NCBI GenBank assembly: GCA_031556475.1
Contig: JAVBSY010000065.1
Location: 1-64,000 of the forward strand
DNA from: Azoarcus sp031556475
Lineage (GTDB): Bacteria > Pseudomonadota > Gammaproteobacteria > Burkholderiales > Rhodocyclaceae
DNA: 64,000 nucleotides
Reading direction: 5' to 3'
Part shown: one piece after another, positions 8,218-17,297 of the stretch
Numbering within the stretch: the stretch's first letter is position 1
Layout: every line of letters starts with the position of its first letter
Notes under the pieces: model-generated
What the model was told of the DNA's origin: nothing
Databases searched by the model: none
Seen by the model: the letters and a program-made list of their open reading frames with translations, nothing else
Translations under genes and position numbers: made by a program

Positions 8218-9486
8218 ATGACGAACAAATGTCAGGCTATGATGGATTGGATCGACGCGCGATTTCCGCTGACGTCGCTCTGGAAGGAGCATTTGTCCGA
8301 GTACTATGCTCCGAAGAATTTCAACTTCTGGTACTTCTTCGGCTCGTTGGCGCTGCTGGTGCTCGTGCTCCAGATCGTCACCGGGATTTTCCTGGTGATG
8401 CACTACAAGCCGGACGCGTCGCTCAACGCGGCGGGCGTGCCGGTGGCCTTCGCCAGCGTCGAGTACATCATGCGCGACGTGCCCGGCGGCTGGTTGATCC
8501 GCTATATGCACTCGACCGGCGCCTCGGCGTTCTTCATCGTCGTTTACCTGCACATGTTCCGTGGCCTGCTGTACGGTTCCTACCGTAAGCCGCGCGAGCT
8601 GATCTGGATTTTCGGCACGCTGATTTTCCTCGCGCTGATGGCCGAAGCCTTCATGGGCTATCTGCTGCCGTGGGGGCAGATGTCGTTCTGGGGCGCGCAG
8701 GTCATCGTCAACCTGTTCTCTGCGATTCCGGTGATCGGACCCGATCTGTCCCTGGTGATCCGGGGCGATTACGTGGTGTCGGACGCGACGCTGAACCGCT
8801 TCTTCTCCTTCCACGTCATCGCCGTGCCGCTGGTGTTGATCGGCCTCGTCGTCGCGCACATCATCGCGCTGCACGAAGTCGGCTCGAACAACCCGGACGG
8901 GGTGGAAATCAAGAAGACGAAAGGCGCCGACGGCATTCCGCTGGACGGCATCCCCTTCCATCCGTACTACACGGTGAAGGACATCGTCGGCGTGATGGGC
9001 TTCCTGTTCGTATTCTGTGCGGTGATGTTCTTCGCGCCGGAGGGGGGCGGCTACTTCCTCGAATACAACAACTTCATCCCCGCCGATCCGCTGAAAACGC
9101 CGCCGCACATCGCGCCGGTGTGGTACTTCACGCCGTTCTATTCCATCCTGCGCGCGGTCACCTATCCGCTGCTCGGGATCGATGCGAAGTTCTGGGGCGT
9201 GGTGGCGATGGGGGCATCGGTGGTGATCATCGGCTTCCTGCCGTGGCTGGATCGCAGCCCGGTGAAGTCGATCCGCTACAAAGGGCCGATCTTCAAGATC
9301 GCGGTGGCCATTTTCGTCGTCTGCTTCTTCATCCTGGGCTATCTGGGCGTGTTGCCGCCGACGGATGGACGGACGCTGGTGTCGCAGATCTGCTCGGTGC
9401 TGTATTTCGCCTTCTTCGTGTTCATGCCGTGGTACAGCAAGCTCGACAAGTGCAAACCCGAACCGGAAAGGGTGACTTTCAAATGA
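8218..9486 (+). CDS. petB: Cytochrome b of the bc1 complex
   Basis: Multi-spanning membrane subunit holding the two b haems and the quinol and quinone sites. It has 422 residues, the long single-chain form of proteobacterial bc1. Haem ligands fall in RYMHSTGASAFF and YLHMFRGLLYG on one helix, and FSFHVIAVPLVL and AHIIALHEVGS on the other. The quinol-site PEWY-like segment appears as APVWYFTPFYSILRA. Its stop overlaps the petC start. Confidence 0.97.
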   Translation: MTNKCQAMMDWIDARFPLTSLWKEHLSEYYAPKNFNFWYFFGSLALLVLVLQIVTGIFLVMHYKPDASLNAAGVPVAFASVEYIMRDVPGGWLIRYMHSTGASAFFIVVYLHMFRGLLYGSYRKPRELIWIFGTLIFLALMAEAFMGYLLPWGQMSFWGAQVIVNLFSAIPVIGPDLSLVIRGDYVVSDATLNRFFSFHVIAVPLVLIGLVVAHIIALHEVGSNNPDGVEIKKTKGADGIPLDGIPFHPYYTVKDIVGVMGFLFVFCAVMFFAPEGGGYFLEYNNFIPADPLKTPPHIAPVWYFTPFYSILRAVTYPLLGIDAKFWGVVAMGASVVIIGFLPWLDRSPVKSIRYKGPIFKIAVAIFVVCFFILGYLGVLPPTDGRTLVSQICSVLYFAFFVFMPWYSKLDKCKPEPERVTFK

Positions 9487-10238
9487 ACTCGCGTGTAATC
9501 AAGCTCATCAAGCGCGCCGCGGCGGCGCTGCTGTTCGTGCCGGCACTGGCCATGGCAGCCGATGCCGTGCTGCACCTGGACAAGGCGCCGGTCAGCAAGG
9601 ATCAGGCGGCACTTCAGCACGGTGCCAAGCTGTTCGTGAATTACTGTCTGAGCTGCCACGGTGCTTCCTACGTGCGCTACAACCGGCTGGAGGAGATCGG
9701 TTTGTCCAAGGAGTTGATCCTCGACAATCTGATTTTCTCCGACGCCAAGATCGGCGATCTGATGAAAACCGCGATGCAGCGCGATGACGCCAAGGCGTTC
9801 TTCGGCGTGGTTCCGCCCGATCTGTCGGTCATCGCGCGTTCGCGCTCTTCCGAGTTCGGTAGCGGCGCGGATTGGTTGTACACCTATCTGCGCCAGTTCT
9901 ACCGCGATCCGAACCGGCCTACCGGTTGGAACAACGTGATCTTCGAAAGCGTCGGCATGCCGCATGTGCTGTGGGAGTTGCAAGGCGAGCAGATCGCCAA
10001 GGTGACCGAGGGTGCCGATGGCACCAAGAAGATCGAGTTGGTGCTGGACAAGCCGGGCAAGCTTTCCGCCCAGGAGTACGACAAGGCGGTGGGCGATCTG
10101 GTGTCCTTCCTGGTCTGGATGGGCGAGCCCGTGGCCGAGAAGCGTAAAGCGATCGGTGTCTGGGTGTTGATCGCGCTTGCCGGTTTGTTCGTTCTTTCCT
10201 ATGCACTGAAGAAGAACTACTGGAAGGACGTTCACTGA
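9483..10238 (+). CDS. petC: Cytochrome c1 of the bc1 complex
   Basis: Periplasmic c-type haem subunit passing electrons to soluble cytochrome c. It has 251 residues: a signal peptide ending near ALAMAADAVL, a CLSCH haem-binding motif near residue 57, distal ligand Met in the SVGMPHVLWELQG segment, and a C-terminal membrane anchor (VWVLIALAGLFVLSYALKK). The start at 9483 overlaps the petB stop (ATGA), so translation is coupled. A strong hairpin closes the operon about 50 bases downstream. Confidence 0.96.
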   Translation: MNSRVIKLIKRAAAALLFVPALAMAADAVLHLDKAPVSKDQAALQHGAKLFVNYCLSCHGASYVRYNRLEEIGLSKELILDNLIFSDAKIGDLMKTAMQRDDAKAFFGVVPPDLSVIARSRSSEFGSGADWLYTYLRQFYRDPNRPTGWNNVIFESVGMPHVLWELQGEQIAKVTEGADGTKKIELVLDKPGKLSAQEYDKAVGDLVSFLVWMGEPVAEKRKAIGVWVLIALAGLFVLSYALKKNYWKDVH

Positions 10239-10289
10239 GCGGGCAGATCCGCCGCTCCGAAACTGACTGAGTTTTCCTTTTCCCTTCGA

Positions 10290-10326
10290 CGCACCACGCG
10301 CTTGTCGCGTGGTGCGCGTTCGTTTT
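10290..10326 (+). terminator. Intrinsic terminator of petABC
   Basis: A perfect 11-bp stem (CGCACCACGCG / CGCGTGGTGCG, 10290-10300 with 10306-10316) with a five-base loop is followed by CGTTCGTTTTT. It separates the pet operon from sspA. Confidence 0.8.
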
Positions 10327-10348
10327 TGTACCCGGGAGTCGCTATATC

Positions 10349-10945
10349 ATGATGAACCTGTATTCCGGCACGACCGATCCCTTCAGCCATCGATGCCGGA
10401 TCGTGCTCTATGAAAAGGGCATGGATTTCGAGGTGATCGACGTCGACCTCTACAACAAGCCCGAGGACATCGCCGTCATCAACCCGTACAACCGGGTGCC
10501 GGTGCTGGTCGACCGCGACCTGATCCTGTACGAGTCGAACATCATCAACGAGTATATCGACGAGCGCTTTCCGCATCCGCAGTTGATGCCGGCCGATCCG
10601 ATCATGCGCGCACGCGCGCGCCAGTTGCTGCATACCTTCGAGCATGAGCTGTTCTCCCATATCGAGGCGCTCGAGGCGAATCAGAAGGGCGTGGATAAAA
10701 ATCGCGGCCTTGTGCGCGATCAGTTGATCCAGCTCGTGCCGATTTTCAACAAGCAGAAGTTCATGCTCGGCGACGAGTTTTCGATGCTCGACGTGGCCGT
10801 TGCACCGCTGCTGTGGCGCCTCGAGCACTACGGCATCGACCTGCCGAAATCGGCCGCACCGTTGGCGAAATATGCCGAAAGGATTTTCAGCCGGCAGGGA
10901 TTCATCGACGCGCTGACGCCGTCCGAGAAAGTAATGCGCCGTTGA
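10349..10945 (+). CDS. sspA: Stringent starvation protein A, glutathione S-transferase fold
   Basis: RNA-polymerase-associated protein needed for stationary-phase and acid-stress transcription. It has 198 residues. The thioredoxin-like N-terminal domain reads MMNLYSGTTDPFSHRCRIVL and keeps the cis-Pro segment NRVPVLVDRD and the ESNIINEYIDERFPHP loop. A helical C-terminal domain follows. The position between petABC and sspB is characteristic of betaproteobacteria. Confidence 0.94.
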   Translation: MMNLYSGTTDPFSHRCRIVLYEKGMDFEVIDVDLYNKPEDIAVINPYNRVPVLVDRDLILYESNIINEYIDERFPHPQLMPADPIMRARARQLLHTFEHELFSHIEALEANQKGVDKNRGLVRDQLIQLVPIFNKQKFMLGDEFSMLDVAVAPLLWRLEHYGIDLPKSAAPLAKYAERIFSRQGFIDALTPSEKVMRR

Positions 10946-11033
10946 GACGGGGCAAGGTGATGCGCTGCCGGGAGGCAGCTCAGGGTAATGCGCCGCTGAG
11001 CGGCCCAGGCCGTGCCTGGGCGCAGTCCCGTGC

Positions 11034-11513
11034 GTGAATGGAATGACAATGACAATCGTATCGACCAAGCCCTACATCGTCCGTGCAATCTATGAATGGT
11101 GCGCGGACCAGGGATTCACGCCATATATTGCCGCGCTTGTCGACGGACGCACGCGGGTGCCACCGGGCTATGCCCGCGATGGCCAGATCGTGCTCAATGT
11201 GAGCGCGGAAGCCACGCAGCAACTGGTGATGGATAACGACGGCGTTTCCTTTTCCGCGCGTTTCAACGGCGTTCCCCATTCCATTTTCATCCCCATCGGC
11301 AATGTTGCAGCCATCTACGCCCGCGAAAACGGGCATGGCATGGCCTTCGAGGTCGAAGGCGCGGATTCTGCCGCCGATGAGCCGGAAATGCCGGACGTCG
11401 GTGCCCGGCCTGCGGACGAGGAGGGAGGCAAAGAAGGAGCCAAGGAAGGGGGCAAGGAGCCGCCGCCGGGCAGTACGCCGCCGCGCGGCGGGCATTTGAA
11501 GGTCGTCAAATAG
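11034..11513 (+). CDS. sspB: ClpXP protease adaptor SspB
   Basis: Delivers ssrA-tagged peptides to ClpXP. It has 159 residues from 11034. The folded domain starts STKPYIVRAIYEWC and contains YIAALVDGRTRVPPGYARDG, conserved in the family. A charged, flexible linker (Glu/Lys/Gly-rich) leads to the C-terminal tail HLKVVK, equivalent to the ClpX-binding LRVVK tail of E. coli. No start has a strong ribosome-binding site. ATGs at 11043 and 11049 are alternatives, and 11049 gives the most typical N-terminus. It follows sspA in the same direction. Confidence 0.92.
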   Translation: MNGMTMTIVSTKPYIVRAIYEWCADQGFTPYIAALVDGRTRVPPGYARDGQIVLNVSAEATQQLVMDNDGVSFSARFNGVPHSIFIPIGNVAAIYARENGHGMAFEVEGADSAADEPEMPDVGARPADEEGGKEGAKEGGKEPPPGSTPPRGGHLKVVK

Positions 11514-11588
11514 CGCGAGTCGTGCCGGCTGCGTGCGGGCTGTCTGCGCAGAGGCTGCGGGGTGTCGGAAAGAGAAGGTGTGGTTATC

Positions 11589-11630
11589 TTGACCGCGATC
11601 ATGTTTGTGGTTTTTCGCTCGCTGTATAAA
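11589..11630 (+). promoter_or_regulatory. FNR-like class II promoter of the hemerythrin gene
   Basis: TTGAC-CGCG-ATCAT at 11589-11602 matches the FNR/ANR consensus TTGAT-N4-ATCAA at 8 of 10 positions. A TATAAA -10 lies at 11625-11630. This puts the box centre (11595.5) about 41.5 bases before the expected start of transcription, the class II activator position. It fits an oxygen-binding gene product. Confidence 0.5.
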
Positions 11631-11689
11631 TCCTCGCCATGCCTTGCCGCTGGGACGCAATGCAGGAAATCTACGAGGGGACGATGTCC

Positions 11690-12166
11690 ATGATGCAATG
11701 GAATGAGCAGCTTGAGCTTGGTGTGACGAAGATGGACGACACCCACCGTGAGTTCATCGAGTTCTATAACGCGCTGGCAGGGGCGGCTCCGGAGGAATTT
11801 TTCGACCGTTTCGATGCGCTCATCGATCACACGGTTGCGCATTTCGACCAGGAAAACCGCTGGATGGAACACGTCAATTTCCCCGGCTGCCACCGCGCGG
11901 AGCATGATCGCGTGCTGGCGGTGATGCGCGATGTGCGCAAGCGGGTGGAGCAGGGCGACGCCTTCCTCGGAAAACGTTTGCTCGAAGAATTGCCGCCGTG
12001 GTTCGAGAACCACGCTGGAACGATGGATGCCGCGCTGGCGTTTCACCTTCAGAGCGTCGGCTACGATGTCGAGCGCGAAGAACTGGCGCCGGCTTCGTCG
12101 GGATGCGGAGGCGGTCAGCGTGCCGGCGGCTGCATGTGCTCGGGTGCTGCGGCGACTGCGGAATAG
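11690..12166 (+). CDS. Bacteriohemerythrin
   Basis: Predicted di-iron oxygen-binding protein of the hemerythrin family, used for oxygen sensing, storage or delivery. It has 158 residues from 11690. It opens with the typical WNEQLELGVTKMDDTHREF, where the His is a metal ligand. HTVAHFDQENRWM and CHRAEHDRV supply further ligands, and WFENHAGTMD supplies the last His and Asp. Position one of the usual EE pair in HFxxEE is changed (QE), but the E ligand remains. A Cys/Gly-rich tail (SGCGGG...GCMCSG) is extra. GAGGGG at 11675-11680 is best spaced for 11690; 11684 is an alternative. An FNR-like site lies upstream. Confidence 0.88.
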   Translation: MMQWNEQLELGVTKMDDTHREFIEFYNALAGAAPEEFFDRFDALIDHTVAHFDQENRWMEHVNFPGCHRAEHDRVLAVMRDVRKRVEQGDAFLGKRLLEELPPWFENHAGTMDAALAFHLQSVGYDVEREELAPASSGCGGGQRAGGCMCSGAAATAE

Positions 12167-12426
12167 CAAATAACGGCGACGAACAACAGCGGGCCGCACG
12201 GCTTTGGCCGATGGCGCCGTCCCGTCGGACGGGATCGTCGCCGCTGCTGCGCGTCCGTACCTGTACTTGGCTCGGACGGTGAAATAGCTGGGTTTTCCCC
12301 ACAACCAGGTGGTGGATTGCTTCTGCCCCCGTGTGCAGCCGGGCTCCGCTCCGCGCCTGTATCATGTCTTTCGGTTGCGCCGTGACCCGCGAAGGGTGAG
12401 CCTCAGGAAGACGGAGGAGTCGCACA

Positions 12427-13443
12427 ATGCCTCGTGCCGTGATTCTCGGCGGAACCGGACAGATCGGCCTCGCCTGTGCCCGCCGCCTGACCGGCGAGGG
12501 CTGGGAGGTCACGCTCGTCAGCCGCCGTGCAGCATTTGTTCCCGAGGGCTGCCGCCATGTGGCGGCCGACGCCCGCGGTGCCGGAAGGCTGGCCGACGCA
12601 ATGGGCGAGCAGACGGATCTTCTGTTGTCCTGCGTGGCTTTTGACGAGGCCGATGCCGAATGCCTTGCACGCGCGGGCAGCGCTGCCGGGCGCATCGTCG
12701 CGATTTCGAGCGCGAGCGTTTATTGCGACAGCAAAGGCCGCAGTCTCGACGAGGCCGCCACTCTCGGCTTTCCCGACTTCCCGATACCGCTGACCGAGGG
12801 CAGCCCGACCGTCGCGCCGGGGCCGAAAACCTATTCGACGCGCAAACGTGCCATGGAGCATGCCCTTTCGACCCGGGCCTCCTGCCCCGTGACGATCCTG
12901 CGGCCCTGCGCCATCCACGGGCCGGAAAGCGCCCACGCGCGGGAATGGTGGTTCGTGAAGCGGCTATTGGATGGACGAGCGGCAATTCCACTGGCGTATC
13001 GGGGGCAAAGCCGTTTTCAGACCACATCGACCGCCGCGATCGCCGATGCCGTGCTGCAGGCGCATGCGGGTCTGCTGCCTGAAGTGTCCAACGTGTGCGA
13101 TGCCGATTGTCTCTCTGTCGCCGGAATTGGCCGTGCGATCATGGAAATCATGGGTGTCCGGGTGGAGCTTGTGGGCCTGCCCGATACTTCCGGCTACCCT
13201 CCGGAACTCGGCGCGACGCCGTGGTCGATCCCTCGCCCCATGCTTTGCGCGGGCGCGGTTGCCTCGCAGACAGGCTATGCGCAGTCGGTCGTTCCGGCGA
13301 TAGACTGGCTTGTGAAGGAGGTCGACCGGGAGAACTGGCGCACATGCCTGATACAGCTTGCGGCCTATCCCTGGGAGCATTTCGATTACCAGGCCGACGA
13401 TCGCGCGTTGAAGATGGTTGGGGCAGCCACGCTTGCCGATTAG
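12427..13443 (+). CDS. NAD-dependent epimerase/dehydratase-like SDR protein
   Basis: Member of the extended short-chain dehydrogenase/reductase superfamily, 338 residues. The Rossmann dinucleotide-binding motif GGTGQIG is at residues 8-14. A catalytic-type Ser stretch (ISSASVY) and YSTRK (the YxxxK pair) follow. The substrate cannot be read from the sequence; proteins of this type include nucleotide-sugar epimerases and RNA-binding relatives. The start has GGAGGAG about seven bases upstream. It is transcribed alone and converges on the kinase gene downstream. Confidence 0.8.
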   Translation: MPRAVILGGTGQIGLACARRLTGEGWEVTLVSRRAAFVPEGCRHVAADARGAGRLADAMGEQTDLLLSCVAFDEADAECLARAGSAAGRIVAISSASVYCDSKGRSLDEAATLGFPDFPIPLTEGSPTVAPGPKTYSTRKRAMEHALSTRASCPVTILRPCAIHGPESAHAREWWFVKRLLDGRAAIPLAYRGQSRFQTTSTAAIADAVLQAHAGLLPEVSNVCDADCLSVAGIGRAIMEIMGVRVELVGLPDTSGYPPELGATPWSIPRPMLCAGAVASQTGYAQSVVPAIDWLVKEVDRENWRTCLIQLAAYPWEHFDYQADDRALKMVGAATLAD

Positions 13444-13535
13444 ATCGAGAAGCGTATCCGGCACGCAGTATGCGTAGCACCTCCGATGGTTTGCCATGAG
13501 AGGTCTATCCGAGAAGGATTCAACTGCGGCGATGA

Positions 13536-14066
13536 TCAGGCGGAATGAGCCGCAAGTCCAATGATCCGGTCGACATGATGCTCCACGTCCTGGTCACTTT
13601 CGAATCTCAGGATGCGACATTGCAGGCGAGCAAGCCACGCTTCGTGGCGCGCACGGCTGCGACCCGGCAGTTTCCCCTCTTCATACTGGGCGGCCCAGGC
13701 CAGAAATGCAGGATCCGCGCTGCCGAAGAGGGCGGTTTCCCGTGCCTCGATCCGCTGAAGCCTCAAAGCCGTGGGTAGTGAAAGGAATACCACCAGATCG
13801 AAGGAGTCTTCCAACTCTGTCCCCCAACCGCAGACGGAACCGGAAATCACCGATCCATCGCTTTGCGCCAGGTGAGAGAGGATCGTCCTCAGGCGCAGGT
13901 CTGCATCGTACTTTTCGCGGAATGGCGGAGTCGTGGGTTTCCAATAGAAATCGTCGGCATCGGCGAAATGGATGGCCAGCCGGGCAGCGAGAGCCCGCCC
14001 CAAGGTCGTTGTTCCCGATCCGGGGGCGCCCACGATATTGATACGACGGTATGGAAAGCCATTCAT
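13536..14066 (-). CDS. Small P-loop kinase, adenylate-kinase-like or topology-modulation-like
   Basis: A 176-residue P-loop NTPase. Walker A GAPGSGTTT is at residues 13-21, the Gly-rich GxxGxGTTT type of small-molecule kinases. HFADADDFYW follows as a substrate-side segment, SVISGSVCGWG as a core strand, and LVVFLSLPTALRLQRIEAR as the Walker B/LID region. Proteins like this are often annotated as adenylate kinase or topology modulation protein, but the substrate is unknown. It is convergent with the SDR gene and divergent from the small membrane protein. Confidence 0.7.
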   Translation of the reverse strand: MNGFPYRRINIVGAPGSGTTTLGRALAARLAIHFADADDFYWKPTTPPFREKYDADLRLRTILSHLAQSDGSVISGSVCGWGTELEDSFDLVVFLSLPTALRLQRIEARETALFGSADPAFLAWAAQYEEGKLPGRSRARHEAWLARLQCRILRFESDQDVEHHVDRIIGLAAHSA

Positions 14067-14178
14067 CGTTTCATTTGAACAGGCACCGAGTGGAGAATTT
14101 GATGACCGGACTGTATCAGGCCCTCGATGGAGAATGCTTTATGATTATTTCCGCAAATGTCGATCGGCAGGTTATAAA

Positions 14179-14697
14179 ATGGGTTTCTCCAAAAGCGGAA
14201 TGCCGCCGGCAATGAGTAAAACACTGATCACCCTGATTGCAATCATGAATTTGATACCCGTTGTGGTTTGGGGATATGCGGTCACCACTGATCTACACAA
14301 CAAAAACACAGCCAGGCAGTTGCTGAATGGCTCGACGTCGGTAGAAGGCTCGCTCGTTATCAAGGATGAATATATCGTCCGGGGTGCCAAGAGCTCTTCT
14401 TACATCAAGACAACATATGGTTATCTTTTTGTCGTTGATGGCAAACCCCAGAGTGGAGTAGTCAGTTTTGCGCAGGGAAGGGGCGCTGACGAGAGTATTC
14501 GTCATATCCCGGCAGGTGGGGCGATTACTGTTGTCTATGATCAAAAGGACCCAAGCATCAGCATGCCGGCCAACGTTGCTCGTTATTACCTGAATGTTTC
14601 CCCTTGGCGTATCGGCTCATTGTTTCAAATGATGCTGATTGTCAATGGGTGCATCGCAGGTTTGATTTTCTGTGCACGGTATCGTGAACAGCAGTAG
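14179..14697 (+). CDS. Small membrane protein, DUF3592-like, function unknown
   Basis: A 172-residue protein with two predicted membrane helices, TLITLIAIMNLIPVVVWGYAV near the N-terminus and QMMLIVNGCIAGLIFCARY at the C-terminus. Between them is a soluble beta-rich domain carrying the segment AGGAITVVYDQKDPSIS, which resembles DUF3592-type proteins. I do not know a function. Base composition is lower in GC than the neighbours, suggesting recent acquisition. Starts at 14200 or 14212 are alternatives, as none has a clear ribosome-binding site. Confidence 0.6.
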   Translation: MGFSKSGMPPAMSKTLITLIAIMNLIPVVVWGYAVTTDLHNKNTARQLLNGSTSVEGSLVIKDEYIVRGAKSSSYIKTTYGYLFVVDGKPQSGVVSFAQGRGADESIRHIPAGGAITVVYDQKDPSISMPANVARYYLNVSPWRIGSLFQMMLIVNGCIAGLIFCARYREQQ

Positions 14698-14783
14698 GCA
14701 TTGTGGATGCCAACTGCCCCACTGTTCCTGCGTACCTTGGCTTCCACGGTCCTTGCAGGCGGATCGACGTCTTGAACGCGAGA

Positions 14784-16040
14784 TCAGCCCCTGAATGGAA
14801 AGTCCGGGACCGGAGCCTGGCCGGACAGGAGCTTGACCACGGAGGCGGCGGAGCCGCACGCCAGCGTCCAGCCGAGGGTGCCGTGGCCGGTGTTGTACCA
14901 CAGGTTGGAATAGCGGCTTCTGCCGATGATAGGCAGGTTGCTCGGCGTTGCCGGGCGCAGGCCAGCCCATAGTTTTGCCCGTGCCGGGTCGATCGCACCG
15001 GGAAAGCGGGAGGTGACCCAGTCGAGAATGGTGCGGCCGCGTTCGGGGTCGATCGTCAGGTCGAAGCCCCCCAGTTCCGCCGTGCCGGCGATGCGCAGGC
15101 GGCTGCCCAGGCGGGAACAGACGATGCGGCGGGATTCGTCGGTGAGGCTGACTTTGGGGGCGCGCGCGGCGTCGGCAATCGGCGCGGTGATGGAATAGCC
15201 TTTTACCGGGTAGATCGGCAACTGTTCGCCCAGCGGTGCCACCAGTTCGGGGCCGAAACTGCCCAGACATACCACGTAGGCATCGGCCACAAGGGCGCCT
15301 GCGCGCCCCGGCGTGTCGCTGACCTCGATGCCGTCGATCCTCGAGCCTTCCGCATGGGCCAGGCGCCTGACCGTGATGTTGTAATGAAAGCGCACGCCAT
15401 TGCGGCGCAGGTGTTCGGACAGCCCCCGGGTGAAGTGGTACGCATCGCCCGATTCGTCGCTTGGAGCGAACATGCCTCCGGCCAGGCGGCCGCGCAGGTT
15501 GGCCAGTGCGGGTTCGATGGCGATGCATTCGTCCGCCGAGCAGAGCCGGGCGTCGATGCCCAACTGGCTGAGGTGGGCTACCCGCTGCGGAACCTCGCGG
15601 AATTCGCGGGCGGAAAAAAACAGGTGAAGAATGCCGCGGCGCGAATGCTCGTAGATCAGCCCCGTTTCCTTGCGCAGCGCACGCAATTGGCCCGCACTGT
15701 ACGTCGCCAGGGCCGCGATGGCCTCGGTGTTGCGGCGCGTGCGCCAGGGCAGGCATTCGTGCAGGAAGGAAAGCGCCCAATTCCATTGGGCCGTGCTGGC
15801 GCGCGGGTGAAAGCGTAGCGGCGCATCGGCGCGCCCCAGCCAGCGCAGGGCCAGCAAAGGGGCGGAAGGGTTGGCCCAGGGTTCCGGATGGCTGACCGAT
15901 ATCTGGCCACCGTTGGCGTAGCTCGTCTCCAGTCCGGCCGCCGGCTGGCGGTCGACGACGCTGACTTCGTAACCTGCTTTCTTCAGATACCAGGCTGTGG
16001 TGATGCCGGTGACGCCGGCGCCAAGAACCATCACGTGCAT
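14784..16040 (-). CDS. dadA: D-amino-acid dehydrogenase small subunit, FAD-dependent
   Basis: Membrane-associated flavoprotein that oxidises D-amino acids (classically D-alanine) and feeds electrons to the quinone pool. It has 418 residues. The N-terminal FAD-binding motif VLGAGVTGITTAWYL is at residues 5-19 and is followed by ETSYANGGQISVSHPEPWANP, diagnostic for DadA. The C-terminal PSNLPIIGRSRYSNLWYNTGHGTLGWTLACGSA segment closes the FAD site. The start at 16040 gives the family N-terminus MHVMVLGAG; a longer upstream reading adds unrelated residues. It is divergent from fbp with a 200-base shared upstream region. Confidence 0.93.
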   Translation of the reverse strand: MHVMVLGAGVTGITTAWYLKKAGYEVSVVDRQPAAGLETSYANGGQISVSHPEPWANPSAPLLALRWLGRADAPLRFHPRASTAQWNWALSFLHECLPWRTRRNTEAIAALATYSAGQLRALRKETGLIYEHSRRGILHLFFSAREFREVPQRVAHLSQLGIDARLCSADECIAIEPALANLRGRLAGGMFAPSDESGDAYHFTRGLSEHLRRNGVRFHYNITVRRLAHAEGSRIDGIEVSDTPGRAGALVADAYVVCLGSFGPELVAPLGEQLPIYPVKGYSITAPIADAARAPKVSLTDESRRIVCSRLGSRLRIAGTAELGGFDLTIDPERGRTILDWVTSRFPGAIDPARAKLWAGLRPATPSNLPIIGRSRYSNLWYNTGHGTLGWTLACGSAASVVKLLSGQAPVPDFPFRG

Positions 16041-16240
16041 GGGGGAATGTCTGCTTGTTTGGCGCAGCGCTACGTAGTGCCGCTGCGTACTCCGCTGCAT
16101 CTAACATTCAATGATAGCGCCATTGCCGCCCCGGCGTCACATTGGGTCACACTAATGGGTGCGCCAAGCAGGCGGACGCGGGATAATCCGCGTTTGTCGT
16201 CCGTATTTGTCCGCATGCAGCCAGTCGAGGGAGTTCGTTC

Positions 16241-17263
16241 ATGAGCCGAAGGGGTTTGTCCGTGTGTCGCGTCACGCTCACGCAGTTTCTGATGGAGCAG
16301 CAGCAGAAAGGGCGTGCTGCCGCCGATCTGTGCCTGCTGCTCGAGGTCGTGGCGCACGCGGTCAAGGAGATCAGCGTCATTGTGGCGAAAGGCGAACTGG
16401 CCGGCGCGCTGGGCGAGGCGGGTTCCGACAATGTGCAGGGCGAGGCGCAGAAGAAACTCGACGTGATCGCCAACACGATCATGCTGCAGGCCAACGAGTG
16501 GGGCGGGTACCTTGCGGCGATGGCGTCCGAGGAGGTCAGCGAGGTCCATCATATTCCCGCCGAATATCCGAAGGGCGGCTATCTGCTGCTGTTCGATCCG
16601 CTCGATGGTTCATCCAATATCGACGTCAATATTTCCGTCGGCACGATTTTCTCCGTGCTGCGCAATCCCCCCGGCGCAGGCCAGCCGACCGAGGCCAGCT
16701 TTCTGCAGCCGGGGTGCGAGCAGGTGGTTGCCGGGTATGCGCTGTACGGGCCTTCGACACAGCTTGTACTGACCGTGGGCGACGGCGTTCACTGTTTTAC
16801 GCTGGATCGGGAAACCGGCGCCTTCATCTACACCAAGGCGAACATGACGGTGCCGGAAGAAACGCAGGAATATGCCATCAACGCCTCCAATGCCCGTTTC
16901 TGGGAAGCGCCGGTGCAGCGCTACATCGCCGAACTGCAACAGGGCAAGAGCGGGCCGCGCGGCAGGGATTTCAACATGCGCTGGGTCGCGTCGATGGTGG
17001 CCGACGTGCATCGCGTGCTGAACCGTGGCGGTGTGTTCATGTATCCCCTGGACGAAAAATGCCGCGACAAGGGCGGCAAGCTGCGCCTGCTCTACGAAGC
17101 CAATCCGATGGCGATGCTGATCGAACAGGCTGGCGGCGCCGCGACCACGGGGCGGCAGCGTATTCTCGACGTGCGCCCGACCGGGCTGCACCAGCGCGTA
17201 CCGGTCATCCTCGGGTCGAAGGCCGAAGTGGAAAGAGTGGCTGCCTATCATCGCGAAGACTGA
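16241..17263 (+). CDS. fbp: Fructose-1,6-bisphosphatase, class 1
   Basis: Dephosphorylates fructose-1,6-bisphosphate in gluconeogenesis, in the cytoplasm. It has 340 residues, the class 1 size. It contains GEAQKKLDVIAN, the metal-binding FDPLDGSSNIDVN motif with its acidic ligands, MRWVASMVADVHR and the KLRLLYEANPMA segment at the active site. The start has GAGGGAG seven bases upstream. The C-terminal HQRVPVILGSKAEVE is the standard family end. It fits functionally with isocitrate lyase, which supplies C4 precursors for gluconeogenesis from acetate. Confidence 0.96.
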   Translation: MSRRGLSVCRVTLTQFLMEQQQKGRAAADLCLLLEVVAHAVKEISVIVAKGELAGALGEAGSDNVQGEAQKKLDVIANTIMLQANEWGGYLAAMASEEVSEVHHIPAEYPKGGYLLLFDPLDGSSNIDVNISVGTIFSVLRNPPGAGQPTEASFLQPGCEQVVAGYALYGPSTQLVLTVGDGVHCFTLDRETGAFIYTKANMTVPEETQEYAINASNARFWEAPVQRYIAELQQGKSGPRGRDFNMRWVASMVADVHRVLNRGGVFMYPLDEKCRDKGGKLRLLYEANPMAMLIEQAGGAATTGRQRILDVRPTGLHQRVPVILGSKAEVERVAAYHRED

Positions 17264-17297
17264 AGGCAGGCGGGGAGGCGGGTGGAAAAACGCTGCG

